Program-made: the position numbers and the translations under genes
Source: Paenibacillus alginolyticus DSM 5050 = NBRC 15375
GTDB taxonomy: Bacteria > Bacillota > Bacilli > Paenibacillales > NBRC-103111
DNA: 64,000 bases
Direction of reading: 5' to 3'
Assembly: GCF_000422905.1 (NCBI RefSeq)
Contig: NZ_AUGY01000035.1
Location: 1 to 64,000, forward strand
Part shown: positions 18,249 through 27,239 of the stretch, one piece after another
Layout of the letters: each line of letters starts with the position of its first letter
Numbering within the stretch: position 1 is the first letter of the stretch
The notes under the pieces: generated by a model
Told to the model about the DNA's origin: nothing
Seen by the model: only the letters and a program-made list of their open reading frames with translations
The model's database searches: none

Positions 18249-18983
18249 TTACTGCTTAGCGTTTAAAAGCGTTTCTGGATTAACCGCTGCATTATCACTA
18301 ACTTGGCGGACTTCAAAGTGCAGATGCACGCCGTCCTCTTTCTCGAACTCGTTGCGTCCTGCTTTCGCGATGATATCGCCTTTTTTCACTTCAGCGCCTT
18401 TGACTACTTTCACATCGGACAAACTTTGGTAAATGCTGGTCAAACCGTTGCTGTGTGTAATTTCAACGAGACTGCCAACAACCGGATTCTGCTCAACCGC
18501 AGTCACCTTGCCGCTCAGAGCAGCTAATACATCAAATGCTGCACCATCTTTGGCTTTCAAGTCAATTGCAGTATGCGGCGTCAATTGATCGTTATATTGA
18601 ATCATTGCCGCCTGCTTTACTTCATTCGTTGCATTCGTGTCATAGAAGGGGATGGAGACTTCGACTAGTGTTCTGTCTTTAACAGGCCACTGTATCGTTT
18701 CGGTTTGTGCGTTGACCGCGACGGCCCCGTCCGGTGCTTTGGAAGTGTCTGTCGCTTTGTCGCTGCTAACCTTAATGCCCAGATCTTCTTGGCTGACTGT
18801 CTTCTTCCCGGCGTCCTGGTACACCCACATTAAGGTTAAGATAATTGCTGCTGCTGCCATATACGTTGCTGGGAATACCCACTTCTTAGCAAGCAACCTC
18901 TTCCATGTGGATGTCGTACTTTGTGCTCCTTGTGCAGTTTTAGGAGCTTCTTCTTTTTGAAAACCTTTGTTTTGATCATTCAT
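18249..18983 (-). CDS. spoIIQ: Forespore engulfment protein SpoIIQ with intact LytM/M23 motifs
   Basis: A 244-residue protein with a cytoplasmic tail, one membrane segment (about residues 37-55) and a LytM/M23 domain facing the intermembrane space. In B. subtilis SpoIIQ pairs with mother-cell SpoIIIAH to form the feeding-tube channel during engulfment. The ATG at 18983 follows GAGGTG by seven bases and is preferred to one 30 bases upstream. Both metal-site motifs are present here: HTAID (H137, D141) and HLHF (H220, H222). Possible sigma-F/G-like elements, CTATA and GTATAAAAC spaced 17 bases, lie at 19022-19052, but this is weak. It follows spoIID. Confidence 0.88.
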   Translation of the reverse strand: MNDQNKGFQKEEAPKTAQGAQSTTSTWKRLLAKKWVFPATYMAAAAIILTLMWVYQDAGKKTVSQEDLGIKVSSDKATDTSKAPDGAVAVNAQTETIQWPVKDRTLVEVSIPFYDTNATNEVKQAAMIQYNDQLTPHTAIDLKAKDGAAFDVLAALSGKVTAVEQNPVVGSLVEITHSNGLTSIYQSLSDVKVVKGAEVKKGDIIAKAGRNEFEKEDGVHLHFEVRQVSDNAAVNPETLLNAKQ

Positions 18984-19065
18984 GGTTATCACCTCATCAA
19001 CCATTCTTGACACATTTAAAGGTTTTATACTTGAAGAAAGATATTTTTATAGAAACGGTAAAGGA

Positions 19066-20118
19066 TTACGATTTTGGGATAAAAGGTGTCGCTTTTTCGA
19101 TAGAGATGCCTGTGTAATAGTAGGTTACAATTTGCTCCGCGGTTTTACCTTCCTTCGCCATACCATTGGCGCCCCATTGACTTAGGCCAACACCGTGGCC
19201 ATATCCGTAGGTGGTAAACGTGATTTTGGAGCCTGACCATGTCCACGTAAATTGAGAGGATGCTAGTCCTAGCTTCTCTCGTACTTCACGGCCTGAGAAT
19301 ATTTTACCGCCTATCGTTATAGCTTTAATCCGGTGGCCGGCCGACCACGCTAGTACTTTCATATTTTTGGTGCTTGTACCTGTTGTTGCAATACTCGTAA
19401 CGCCTAGCTTCTGAAGCATACTCTTGTAACTGAAATCAACCGTTTCCTGATAGCGAGAAGATAGCTTAATATCCCAAGGGCTTGGTACACTGCGCAGGTA
19501 AGGACTCTTGAACGGCCAGTAATCTTCCGAGTTTTCAGTATATCCATTACTAGTCGAGAAAAAGGTGGCGTTGATAGGTTTATGCTCATAAGTGAGGATT
19601 AGATCTTTGGTTTCATTCACGGCTCTATCGATTTTGGCCATATTCGTCTCGTAATGCTTGTCCCATCTGTCTCTTAGCTCTTGATCCGTGATATAAGCTT
19701 GATGCGCAGTTGTGTCTGTCACAAGTGCATCGTTAACCGGCATATTGCTGTAATCCTTCTCTAGCACTCTACGCACAACATAAGTCCTGGCTGCCATAGC
19801 CTGCGCTTTGAGCGCCTCTAGCTCGAATTCAACCGGCATTTCGGCGGCGAGCACACCTTTCACATACTGTTCCAGCGGTACCGTCTCAATCGTCGCTTTC
19901 TTGGTCAGATACACGGGAATCATTAGGCCTTGTTCAGTGATTGTTTCCTTGAGCAGTCCGTCTTTCGCAATTTGGATAGGAGGTTGCCCGCCGCCATCCG
20001 GAATCTTCTTAACTAGCAATCCTGGAACGATAATAGTTACACATAGCATGGAAGATAAGCAAACAGCCATCCATAGGATGACCCTGTGGTTAATCACGCG
20101 TTTCTTCTTCAACTTCAT
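19066..20118 (-). CDS. spoIID: Stage II sporulation protein D, lytic transglycosylase
   Basis: A 350-residue protein with an N-terminal membrane anchor (about residues 13-33) and an extracellular SpoIID domain. Conserved blocks include VPLEQYVKGVLAAEMPVEF, ALKAQAMAARTYVVRR and the C-terminal GYGHGVGLSQWGANGMA. SpoIID cleaves septal peptidoglycan glycan strands during engulfment, with SpoIIP and SpoIIM in other bacilli. Encoded between murA and spoIIQ, as in B. subtilis. Expected to be sigma-E controlled; I could not define a convincing promoter. Confidence 0.93.
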   Translation of the reverse strand: MKLKKKRVINHRVILWMAVCLSSMLCVTIIVPGLLVKKIPDGGGQPPIQIAKDGLLKETITEQGLMIPVYLTKKATIETVPLEQYVKGVLAAEMPVEFELEALKAQAMAARTYVVRRVLEKDYSNMPVNDALVTDTTAHQAYITDQELRDRWDKHYETNMAKIDRAVNETKDLILTYEHKPINATFFSTSNGYTENSEDYWPFKSPYLRSVPSPWDIKLSSRYQETVDFSYKSMLQKLGVTSIATTGTSTKNMKVLAWSAGHRIKAITIGGKIFSGREVREKLGLASSQFTWTWSGSKITFTTYGYGHGVGLSQWGANGMAKEGKTAEQIVTYYYTGISIEKATPFIPKS

Positions 20119-20631
20119 CTAAGCAGCCTCCATAAGCGCGTTTACGAGCAGGTAGTTGATATGACTTAGCTTATGAGAGGGATTGCTAGAATAGAACAAT
20201 GGACTATCTTGTAAAATGCGTGAGAATGTGGATTCTAGAGCATCCGGGGAACCTCAACTGTTGCTTGTAATTGTGCAGCTACTGCTTATCCAATACTTAC
20301 GAGATGCTTAAAAGCAGTATTATACTTCGTCTCATTAATGCAGAAGCTTCCATGACAGATCATCTAACCGCAGAACTCATAAGGCACTGTTCAAGTTACA
20401 TTAGTTGTAAAACATGCAGTTAAATTAGACTCAGCAACCCTATTTTTATGAATTACCTGCATTTCCTACATCAAATTCACCCGATATGCTCCGATTGAAC
20501 CTTTGAGGTACTATTTGCTGCACATTTTGCAGGTAATTACCTCCATACAAGAATATTTTTGATGCACTAAATGCATCTTTGTTTCGCACTTACTCTCACA
20601 AAACGAGGGGGCATAAGGGCACACAACAAAA
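20119..20631. other. 513-base gene-free spacer between spoIID and murA
   Basis: No credible coding region was seen. It contains three dispersed TGCAG-type motifs (20415-20426, the inverted form 20451-20462, and 20528-20538) that resemble those at 25.4 kb, and the murA terminator follows at 20632. The spoIID promoter must lie near its left end. Confidence 0.6.
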
Positions 20632-20663
20632 AAGAGCCATTGGAGTTACCCCCAAAGGCTCTT
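20632..20663 (-). terminator. Intrinsic terminator after murA
   Basis: AAGAGCC pairs with GGCTCTT around an inner TTGG/CCAA stem, and at least five T residues follow on the minus strand. It is immediately beside the murA stop codon. Confidence 0.88.
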
Positions 20664-20667
20664 CAAA

Positions 20668-21987
20668 CTAGGCAAGCGTCGGCTGAATGTTGAAAAAACC
20701 CAACTCCGCAACTTCTTGCTCCACTTCTTGCGGCACGGATCTTTGAATATCGGCACCTAGCTCACGCAGAACGTCAGTAATATCGACATACCCGCGATCT
20801 ATATGGTGAACGCCTGTAATCTCGGTTTCACCTTCTGCAGCTAGCGCCGCTAGAATAAGGGCTGCTCCTGCCCGAAGGTCTGTTGCGCATACCTTCGCAC
20901 CCTGCAGCTTGGCATTGCCGCTCACGATAGCTGTGCGGCCATCGACTTTGATATGAGCGTTCATGTTCGAGAACTCCTCGACATGCATGAAGCGATTCTC
21001 GAACACAGTCTCGGTCACGAGACTCGTGCCGTCCGCCACCATTAGCAGCGCCATCATTTGCGACTGCATATCGGTTGGAAAGCCCGGATACGGCAGCGTC
21101 TTCACGTCAACGGCGCGAAGCGGCCCCGAAGCGCAGACACGAATACCGTTCTCATCTTCTTCGATGATAACGCCCATTTCTTGCATTTTAGAAATAACAG
21201 GTCGGAGATGGTCACCAATAGCACCCTCCATATACAGTTCACTACCAGTAATAGCTGCGGCAATCATATATGTACCCGCTTCTACGCGATCCGGAATAAC
21301 CGTATGTACAACCCCACGAAGTTTCTCTACGCCTTCTATGCGAATAACACCTGTTCCTGCCCCGCGAATCGTCGCGCCCATGGCATTCAAGTAATTCGCC
21401 AAATCGACAATTTCCGGCTCTTTAGCAGCATTCTCAATGATGGTTGTGCCCTCAGCGAGCGTAGCAGCCATCATGATGTTCTCGGTTGCGCCTACACTGG
21501 CTACATCGAGATAAATTTTGGCACCCTTCAGGCGCCCTTTCACTTTAGCTTCGATATACCCTTGACCCAGTTCAATATCGGCACCCATCGCTTCAAAGCC
21601 TTTGAGATGCTGATCAATTGGCCTTGTGCCAATCGCACAGCCGCCTGGAAGCGAAATTCTCGCTTGACCCAGCCTTGCTAACAAAGGACCCATCACGAGG
21701 AAAGAGGCTCTCATTTTACGGACTAGATCATAAGATGCTTCACATGTGGTAATGTTGTGAGCACGAACACGAATAACCTGACGGTTATATTCAACTTCAA
21801 TACCCAAGCTTTGTAATACTTTATTAATGACTAGTACATCGTCAAGGGGAGGCGCATCATGGATGACGCTTTCACCTTCCGAACCCAGAATGGAAGCTGC
21901 AATAATCGGTAGAACCGCATTCTTTGCTCCGTTGATTTTCACATTGCCAGCTAACTTTCGGCCACCGCGGACGATAATTTTGCTCAT
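20668..21987 (-). CDS. murA: UDP-N-acetylglucosamine 1-carboxyvinyltransferase MurA
   Basis: About 439 residues; it transfers enolpyruvate from PEP to UDP-GlcNAc, the first committed step of peptidoglycan synthesis. The fosfomycin-target cysteine is present in [14 protein letters not shown], and the N-terminal [13 protein letters not shown] block holds the catalytic Lys/Asn pair. GGAGGG lies close upstream of two adjacent ATGs (21990 and 21987); the second has the better spacing. Its place before spoIID matches murAA of B. subtilis. A second MurA paralogue is usual in Firmicutes and would lie elsewhere. Confidence 0.94.
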   Translation of the reverse strand: MSKIIVRGGRKLAGNVKINGAKNAVLPIIAASILGSEGESVIHDAPPLDDVLVINKVLQSLGIEVEYNRQVIRVRAHNITTCEASYDLVRKMRASFLVMGPLLARLGQARISLPGGCAIGTRPIDQHLKGFEAMGADIELGQGYIEAKVKGRLKGAKIYLDVASVGATENIMMAATLAEGTTIIENAAKEPEIVDLANYLNAMGATIRGAGTGVIRIEGVEKLRGVVHTVIPDRVEAGTYMIAAAITGSELYMEGAIGDHLRPVISKMQEMGVIIEEDENGIRVCASGPLRAVDVKTLPYPGFPTDMQSQMMALLMVADGTSLVTETVFENRFMHVEEFSNMNAHIKVDGRTAIVSGNAKLQGAKVCATDLRAGAALILAALAAEGETEITGVHHIDRGYVDITDVLRELGADIQRSVPQEVEQEVAELGFFNIQPTLA

Positions 21988-22185
21988 CATGGTCCCTCCG
22001 CGCACTTATTTTAAATTACAAGGTTTTGCACATTTCCTAAGTTTATCATTTCAACCCATACAGTTACAACTGTGTTCTTTTGGTATTCCAACTGCCCTAA
22101 ATAGAGTTCGGAGAAGGTTTCGTTTTTCGCTCCGTTCTATTATCCATTGTTGACAACAAACTTGTTCATTATTCGAAAAATGTGA

Positions 22186-22446
22186 TTAAAACATCTTTCC
22201 GAAGCCCATGGAGAGGCCTAAATACTGAATAAAAAAACTCGCAACCAAGTGTCCGAGGGCAATAGAAAGCAAAATTTGCAGCATAATCGCTTGAGCAGCC
22301 TTAGGCCTTTTGAGCAGGACATCGAAGCGGAACGCTTGCAGCGCCCACCACGATAGGCCAATACACATGATGTAGACAGCAATATCCACCATATTCATCA
22401 TCGAAGCATATTTCGCCGCTTCATTCCATTTACCTGTATCTGCCAT
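22186..22446 (-). CDS. ywzB: DUF1146 family membrane protein (YwzB-like)
   Basis: An 86-residue protein with two hydrophobic segments (about residues 20-42 and 50-75) separated by a basic FDVLLKRPKAAQA loop, the DUF1146 pattern. B. subtilis ywzB lies between the atp operon and murAA; here it lies upstream of murA, with a protease gene and the nuo operon intervening before atp. The function is unknown. It begins 20 bases after the protease gene. Confidence 0.8.
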   Translation of the reverse strand: MADTGKWNEAAKYASMMNMVDIAVYIMCIGLSWWALQAFRFDVLLKRPKAAQAIMLQILLSIALGHLVASFFIQYLGLSMGFGKMF

Positions 22447-22465
22447 AAGTCACTCCTCTTCGGTT

Positions 22466-24994
22466 TTACCGATTGATTACTTTTGCGAGCAGTGTTACGA
22501 ACTCAGCTCGTGTGGCTTGCTCATCAGGCCGGAAGGTGCCGTCCGAATAGCCGCTAATCCAACCATCCGCCGACATTTGTTTCAGGATCCCTACACCCCA
22601 ATACGAATCATTTACATCGCTAAAAGGAGAGTTGCCCCGTCGTTTCCCTGTCATATTCATGCTGCGGGCAAGCATCTGTGTCATCTCCATACGTGTAAGT
22701 GTACGATCTGGCCCGAATGTTCGGTCCGGGTAGCCGTCCACAATATTCGCTTGAACCGCTTTGGCTACGTAATCGTATGCCCAATGCGAAGCATCCATAT
22801 CGCTGAAACGCAGCTCCTGACGCTTAGACAGCTTCAAAGCTCGCGTCAATACCGTTGCTGCCTCCGCACGAGTAATGGGCTGATTTGGAGCAAAACGGTA
22901 GTTTCCATATCCGCTAATCACACCTTGTTCCGTAAGCTGGCTAATGGCATCCTTTGCCCAGTGCCCCTCAATATCAGCAAATCCGCTCACCAGCGCATAA
23001 CTGCCTATTTTTAACCGATACATTTGACTCATAAACCATTGGTTGGCTTGAAGCTTGATATAATAGGTGCCTGCAGGCAAGGTTTTCTCAATAAAGAATT
23101 GATCCGACCCATAATCATTTCGATAAAAGCCTTGTTCCTTCAAAGAACTATCATATAGTGTTGCATATAAAATGCGTGATGTCGGTATGTTCGTTAAACG
23201 CACTTGGGCGAGGCCGTCTTTGCTCATGCGGAATTCGAACCAATCCACATCATCATTATTGTTAAATACACCCTCATACACGGAATTCATCGCTGCAAAA
23301 GTAGCTTGATACGATTTATCATTCGGCTCATTCGGATCGATTAACTTCGGCGTGTACTCAATATCTAACGTGTACTCACCCGTAATAGGCTCGGAGTAGT
23401 CCTTCACATTGCTGACACGAATGTAATACTGACCAGGGAGCAGATCCATTAGATTGCTGACCTCGGTACCTCCATCTCCAGCTTGGTCGATCGTAATCGC
23501 CTTCTCCCCTTCCTTCTGAAAAAGGATCATGGGGTCTATACGCCCTGTATCTACGGATAGTCTGATACGCATTGTACCTGAGTTTTCTAGGGGTATGGCA
23601 AACCAATCCAGATCTCCTTTTTGATGAAAAGTGCCTCGTATCGTTTGACTCCGAGCAGGTAATACGAAAGCTTTATACTGCTTATCATTATCCTCAAATG
23701 GATCCTTATAAATAATAAAATCCGTTCGCATCGAATAATTTAAGGCTGTCTTTCGGGAACGATCCACCGTCTGAAGCTGCACGTACGTGCGCCCTTTGGT
23801 CACAGGGACCGTGAAAGGCTGACTTCCATCTGAGGTACTGTTCGCGATAAACGTTTCTCCGGAATCGAATCGCACTCGGATACCCGAGCTATCTGCGTTA
23901 GTCAGCCATAATTTAATAAAACCATCATAGGGCGCATCAATGGCGTACCAATCTTGGTCTTGTGCCGAGCTAAGATCAGCTCTAGTAGTTGTATGAATCG
24001 ACAATACGGCAGCCTGATTCTTAGTATCGTTAGGCTCAAAGCGATCCTCTTTGTACGGCTTCGTCAGTGCCATATCCACTCTTAACAAGCCATAGCCCGT
24101 TTTGGGATCCCATCCCCCTGGCGTCAAGTCTTCTGCCGTCTGCTCGAGCTGCGCACGAACTTGATACACGTTCATACTCGGGTATTTGCCCCATACCAAA
24201 GCAGCGGCTGCGGCAACCTGGGGTGCAGACATGGAGCTTCCATCTTGGTACTGATAACCGCCACCCAGTGCTGTTGTATATACATCCCAAGGCGCTACAA
24301 GATCCAATTCCGGTCCAAAATTCGAACGAGGGTCAGCAAGCTTTTCCGAATTAACGCCCCCTACAGCTAGAACAGTTGGATAGGCCGCAGGGTATTTCAC
24401 ACTCGTACTTTCATTGCCAACAGCGGCAACGAGAAGAACATTGTGATCCTCTGCGTACTGCACAATGCCTTCCATATACTCGGAATATTTGTTCAACCCT
24501 AGGGAAAGCACGACTATTTTCGCACCGTGATCCACGGCGTATTTAATGCCTTCGCCAAGCTTGGCTTCGCCGCCTGTTCCGTCGGCCTCCAATGCTTTGA
24601 TTGGCATAATCTTCGCATTAGGGGCAATGCCTGCAATACCTTTATCGTTATTGATCGAAGCAGCAATGACACCTGCTACGTTCGTGCCATGTCCATTATC
24701 ATCTTGAGGCTTTTTCGAAGACTGAAGCAGGTTCACACCCTCGACCAAATTGCCAACTAAATCAGGATGTACAAGATCAACGCCCGTATCGACGACCGCT
24801 ACGACTATAGGCGTCCGGGAATCTCCTGCCGCAGCCCATGCTTGATCGATGTGGATCATGTCCAGATAGGTTTGTTTCACCCTCATAGGATCCGTCGACA
24901 CCGGGTAGGCTGCTTCTACTTTCGTTATCATCCCTGTAAGTCCCACAACAAGCATCATTAGTACAATGAGCCAAAGGTGTCGAGTATATTTCAT
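22466..24994 (-). CDS. Secreted SLH-anchored subtilisin-like (S8) serine protease
   Basis: An 842-residue protein with a signal peptide ending near KVEAAYP. The subtilase triad is complete: D69 in VAVVDTGVD, H102 in DDNGHGTNVAG, S254 in DGSSMSAPQ, plus the oxyanion Asn in AVGNES. About residues 310-650 contain three segments resembling bacterial pre-peptidase C-terminal domains (repeated DWYAIDAP, DWFAIPLE, DWFEFRMS). The last 180 or so residues are three SLH modules with TRAE, TRME and TRAE boxes. It should be exported, cleave itself free of a short propeptide if any, and attach to the wall polymer. A surface-protein or nutrient-processing role is plausible; the substrate is unknown. AAGGAC lies upstream of the ATG. 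Confidence 0.9.
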   Translation of the reverse strand: MKYTRHLWLIVLMMLVVGLTGMITKVEAAYPVSTDPMRVKQTYLDMIHIDQAWAAAGDSRTPIVVAVVDTGVDLVHPDLVGNLVEGVNLLQSSKKPQDDNGHGTNVAGVIAASINNDKGIAGIAPNAKIMPIKALEADGTGGEAKLGEGIKYAVDHGAKIVVLSLGLNKYSEYMEGIVQYAEDHNVLLVAAVGNESTSVKYPAAYPTVLAVGGVNSEKLADPRSNFGPELDLVAPWDVYTTALGGGYQYQDGSSMSAPQVAAAAALVWGKYPSMNVYQVRAQLEQTAEDLTPGGWDPKTGYGLLRVDMALTKPYKEDRFEPNDTKNQAAVLSIHTTTRADLSSAQDQDWYAIDAPYDGFIKLWLTNADSSGIRVRFDSGETFIANSTSDGSQPFTVPVTKGRTYVQLQTVDRSRKTALNYSMRTDFIIYKDPFEDNDKQYKAFVLPARSQTIRGTFHQKGDLDWFAIPLENSGTMRIRLSVDTGRIDPMILFQKEGEKAITIDQAGDGGTEVSNLMDLLPGQYYIRVSNVKDYSEPITGEYTLDIEYTPKLIDPNEPNDKSYQATFAAMNSVYEGVFNNNDDVDWFEFRMSKDGLAQVRLTNIPTSRILYATLYDSSLKEQGFYRNDYGSDQFFIEKTLPAGTYYIKLQANQWFMSQMYRLKIGSYALVSGFADIEGHWAKDAISQLTEQGVISGYGNYRFAPNQPITRAEAATVLTRALKLSKRQELRFSDMDASHWAYDYVAKAVQANIVDGYPDRTFGPDRTLTRMEMTQMLARSMNMTGKRRGNSPFSDVNDSYWGVGILKQMSADGWISGYSDGTFRPDEQATRAEFVTLLAKVINR

Positions 24995-25680
24995 GACATC
25001 ACAAGTCCTTTTTGTTGGTTGATCTTTTTTCCTTCTCTATCTATACCACATTACCCGTCTTCTCGATACATATAACGGTTTTTCGTCGCAAAAAGTTCAG
25101 AACTTGAGCAAAAATATTTGTGCGTGTATGTATGGGATGGCGGCGGTTTATCATTCTCATGTATATTGTACATCGAAATGACAAGCCGTGAAGCCTTTGG
25201 AATAATTTGCTGCAAAAGCGCTTAAACCATAATAAGAAAAGCCTCAGGCTGTGCCTTTGGTCTTCGTATAAACGCCTATTTTTGTGCATAAGGAGAAATG
25301 GATGTTGGGTATAAAAGGACAACTTACTGTTCGTCAGTGTAGTATGAGCTTTTAGCGTTTTACAGCTGAATCCCTATAGCTTCACCAATGTTCAAGGAGA
25401 ACTATTACCAACAGCCTAAAATAACTGCGAAAGTGCAGGTATTTTGCTAAAATCATTTTTAGAAGTGGAAAAGCCTGCTAATATGCAGGAATTTTTAGTT
25501 TTTCCATTTCGAAATTAAAAAAAGACCGAAAAGGCCTGCACGATTGCAGGAATTTACGAATATGCGCTATTTAAAGAAAAAAAGAATGTACAATTGCAGG
25601 TTTACCAAACCCACAGTCGCGCCTTCTCGTTAAAGTTCCCTCCAGCCCAAAACACTGATTCTTTTTTATATGTTAAAAAA
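24995..25680. other. 686-base gene-free spacer with a TGCAGG-hairpin array
   Basis: No credible coding region was seen upstream of the protease gene. The left part must hold the protease promoter, which I could not define. The right part (25424-25605) holds four TGCAGG motifs, listed separately. The nuo terminator follows at 25681. Confidence 0.6.
25424..25605. repeat. Array of four TGCAGG-centred short hairpins
   Basis: TGCAGG occurs at 25434, 25484, 25545 and 25595, so the steps are 50, 61 and 50 bases. Two copies are clear inverted repeats (CCTGCTAATATGCAGG and CCTGCACGATTGCAGG); each copy is followed by AT-rich sequence, usually ATTT. Three related motifs lie at 20415-20538. Confidence 0.7.
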
Positions 25681-25711
25681 GCCTTCCCCCACATCATAAG
25701 CGGGGAAAGGC
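25681..25711 (-). terminator. Intrinsic terminator of the nuo operon
   Basis: GCCTTCCCC pairs with GGGGAAAGGC, and six T residues follow on the minus strand. It begins 13 bases after the nuoN stop. Confidence 0.92.
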
Positions 25712-25723
25712 TCATTCATTAAG

Positions 25724-27235
25724 TTACATAATCAGAAAATCTTTCGTCAAGGTGAAAATGGCCTCAATGCCTTTCAGTACAAGGTGTGGGACAACGCCCA
25801 ACGCCACGCTGATGAGGGCACATAACCAAACCGTTATCCCTAACGGAATTGATACCTTAATCTCGGCAGGCTCGTAATCGCTGCGCATAAACATTTGGCG
25901 TACGATGCCGAAGTAGTAATAAAAGGATACTACGCTAGTAGCGATCATCAGTGACCCTAGCCAATAATGCTGGGTCTGCATCGTTCCTAGGATGATGTAA
26001 AGCTTCCCGAAAAACCCGCCAGATAAAGGAATACCAGCCAATGAAAGCACGATGAGCACCATAGCTACGGCTGTAATTGGGGCCCTGTAATAGAGACCGC
26101 CGAAACCTTTTGCCTCGGTATGTCCTTCTGCTTGCTCAATAATCATCAGCACAGCGAAAGCCCCGATGTTCATAAACAAGTACGCGATCAGATAGAAAAT
26201 AAATTCAGAGAAGTTCGCGTAGTGAGTACCGGAAAAGTAAGTTCCGATCGGAATGAGTAGGTAACCTGCATTGGCAATTCCTGAGTAGGCCAAAAGCCTT
26301 TTCATATTCGTTTGCTTCAGCGCAATGAAATTACCGGTTACCATCGCAATGGCAGCCATCACGGATATGGCAAGGAACACGTCCGATTGAAAGCTGCTGT
26401 TTTCGAAGCTGCTAAATCCAAACAACACGTAGAATACGCGGAATAGGATGGCGAAGCCGGCGCCTTTGGATACGACAGCCAAAAATGCCGTCACTGGCGT
26501 CGGTGCGCCTTGGTACACATCCGGTGCCCAGCTATGGAACGGGGCAGCGGCGATTTTGAAGCCGAAGCCAGCCAGCAGCATGAAGAATGCTACATAAAGC
26601 AGCGGTTCGTAAGCCGTTACGAGCGTTGGAAGAGCAGCACCAATTTGTGATAAATTGCTGGAACCGACCATTCCGTATAAGAAGGACATGCCGTACAAGA
26701 TGATCGCAGATGAGATACCGCCCATGACCAAATACTTGAAGGCACCCTCGTTCGATTTGTTATCTTTCTTCTTCATAGCTACGAGCAAGTACGAAGTAAT
26801 GCTCAATAGCTCCAACCCAACGTACAGCGTGATAAGGTCACCCGAGGATGACATAATCATGGCACCGAGTGCGGCTGGCAGATAGAAGTAGTAATACTCC
26901 CCGACATGTGGGATGGCATCTTCTTTGATGAAGCCTACGCTCATCAAGACAACGAAGCCCGTACCTATTAAAGTGAACAATTTGAGCAGGTTCGAGAAAT
27001 CATCCACTCTGTAGCTATTGTTGAGCAGCCCAATAGCCTCTTCCGGATTCAACTGCAGAACAACGAATATCGCGGAAATAGCGATGCCAACCAACGTCAG
27101 CCATCCAATGATCGAGCGACTAAGTCTGTTTGGGAGGACTAAATCCAAGAGAGATAGGATGATCGCGGTGGCAACCAGCGAAAGCTCAGGGAGCAGATGC
27201 ACTAAATCAGCAACATGGAGTCTTATCTGTTCCAC
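25724..27235 (-). CDS. nuoN: NADH-quinone oxidoreductase subunit N
   Basis: A 503-residue antiporter-like membrane subunit, normally 14 helices, forming a proton channel of complex I. The conserved Lys-bearing helix HSWAPDVYQGAPTPVTAFLA and the discontinuous-helix region LLAYSGIANAGYLL are visible. Start is a GTG at 27235 with GGAGG eight bases before it; the protein begins MEQIRLHVADLV. It is the last gene of the operon, four bases after nuoM, and is followed by the terminator. Confidence 0.93.
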   Translation of the reverse strand: MEQIRLHVADLVHLLPELSLVATAIILSLLDLVLPNRLSRSIIGWLTLVGIAISAIFVVLQLNPEEAIGLLNNSYRVDDFSNLLKLFTLIGTGFVVLMSVGFIKEDAIPHVGEYYYFYLPAALGAMIMSSSGDLITLYVGLELLSITSYLLVAMKKKDNKSNEGAFKYLVMGGISSAIILYGMSFLYGMVGSSNLSQIGAALPTLVTAYEPLLYVAFFMLLAGFGFKIAAAPFHSWAPDVYQGAPTPVTAFLAVVSKGAGFAILFRVFYVLFGFSSFENSSFQSDVFLAISVMAAIAMVTGNFIALKQTNMKRLLAYSGIANAGYLLIPIGTYFSGTHYANFSEFIFYLIAYLFMNIGAFAVLMIIEQAEGHTEAKGFGGLYYRAPITAVAMVLIVLSLAGIPLSGGFFGKLYIILGTMQTQHYWLGSLMIATSVVSFYYYFGIVRQMFMRSDYEPAEIKVSIPLGITVWLCALISVALGVVPHLVLKGIEAIFTLTKDFLIM

Positions 27236-27239
27236 CGGT

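Noticed and set aside
25041-25322. Possible 93-residue minus-strand gene upstream of the protease
   Set aside because: No ribosome-binding site, Arg/His/Cys/Phe-rich composition and no recognisable similarity; considered non-coding.
25424-25605. CRISPR array
   Set aside because: The repeated part is only about 16 bases, the copies differ, spacing varies (50, 61, 50) and no cas genes are present.
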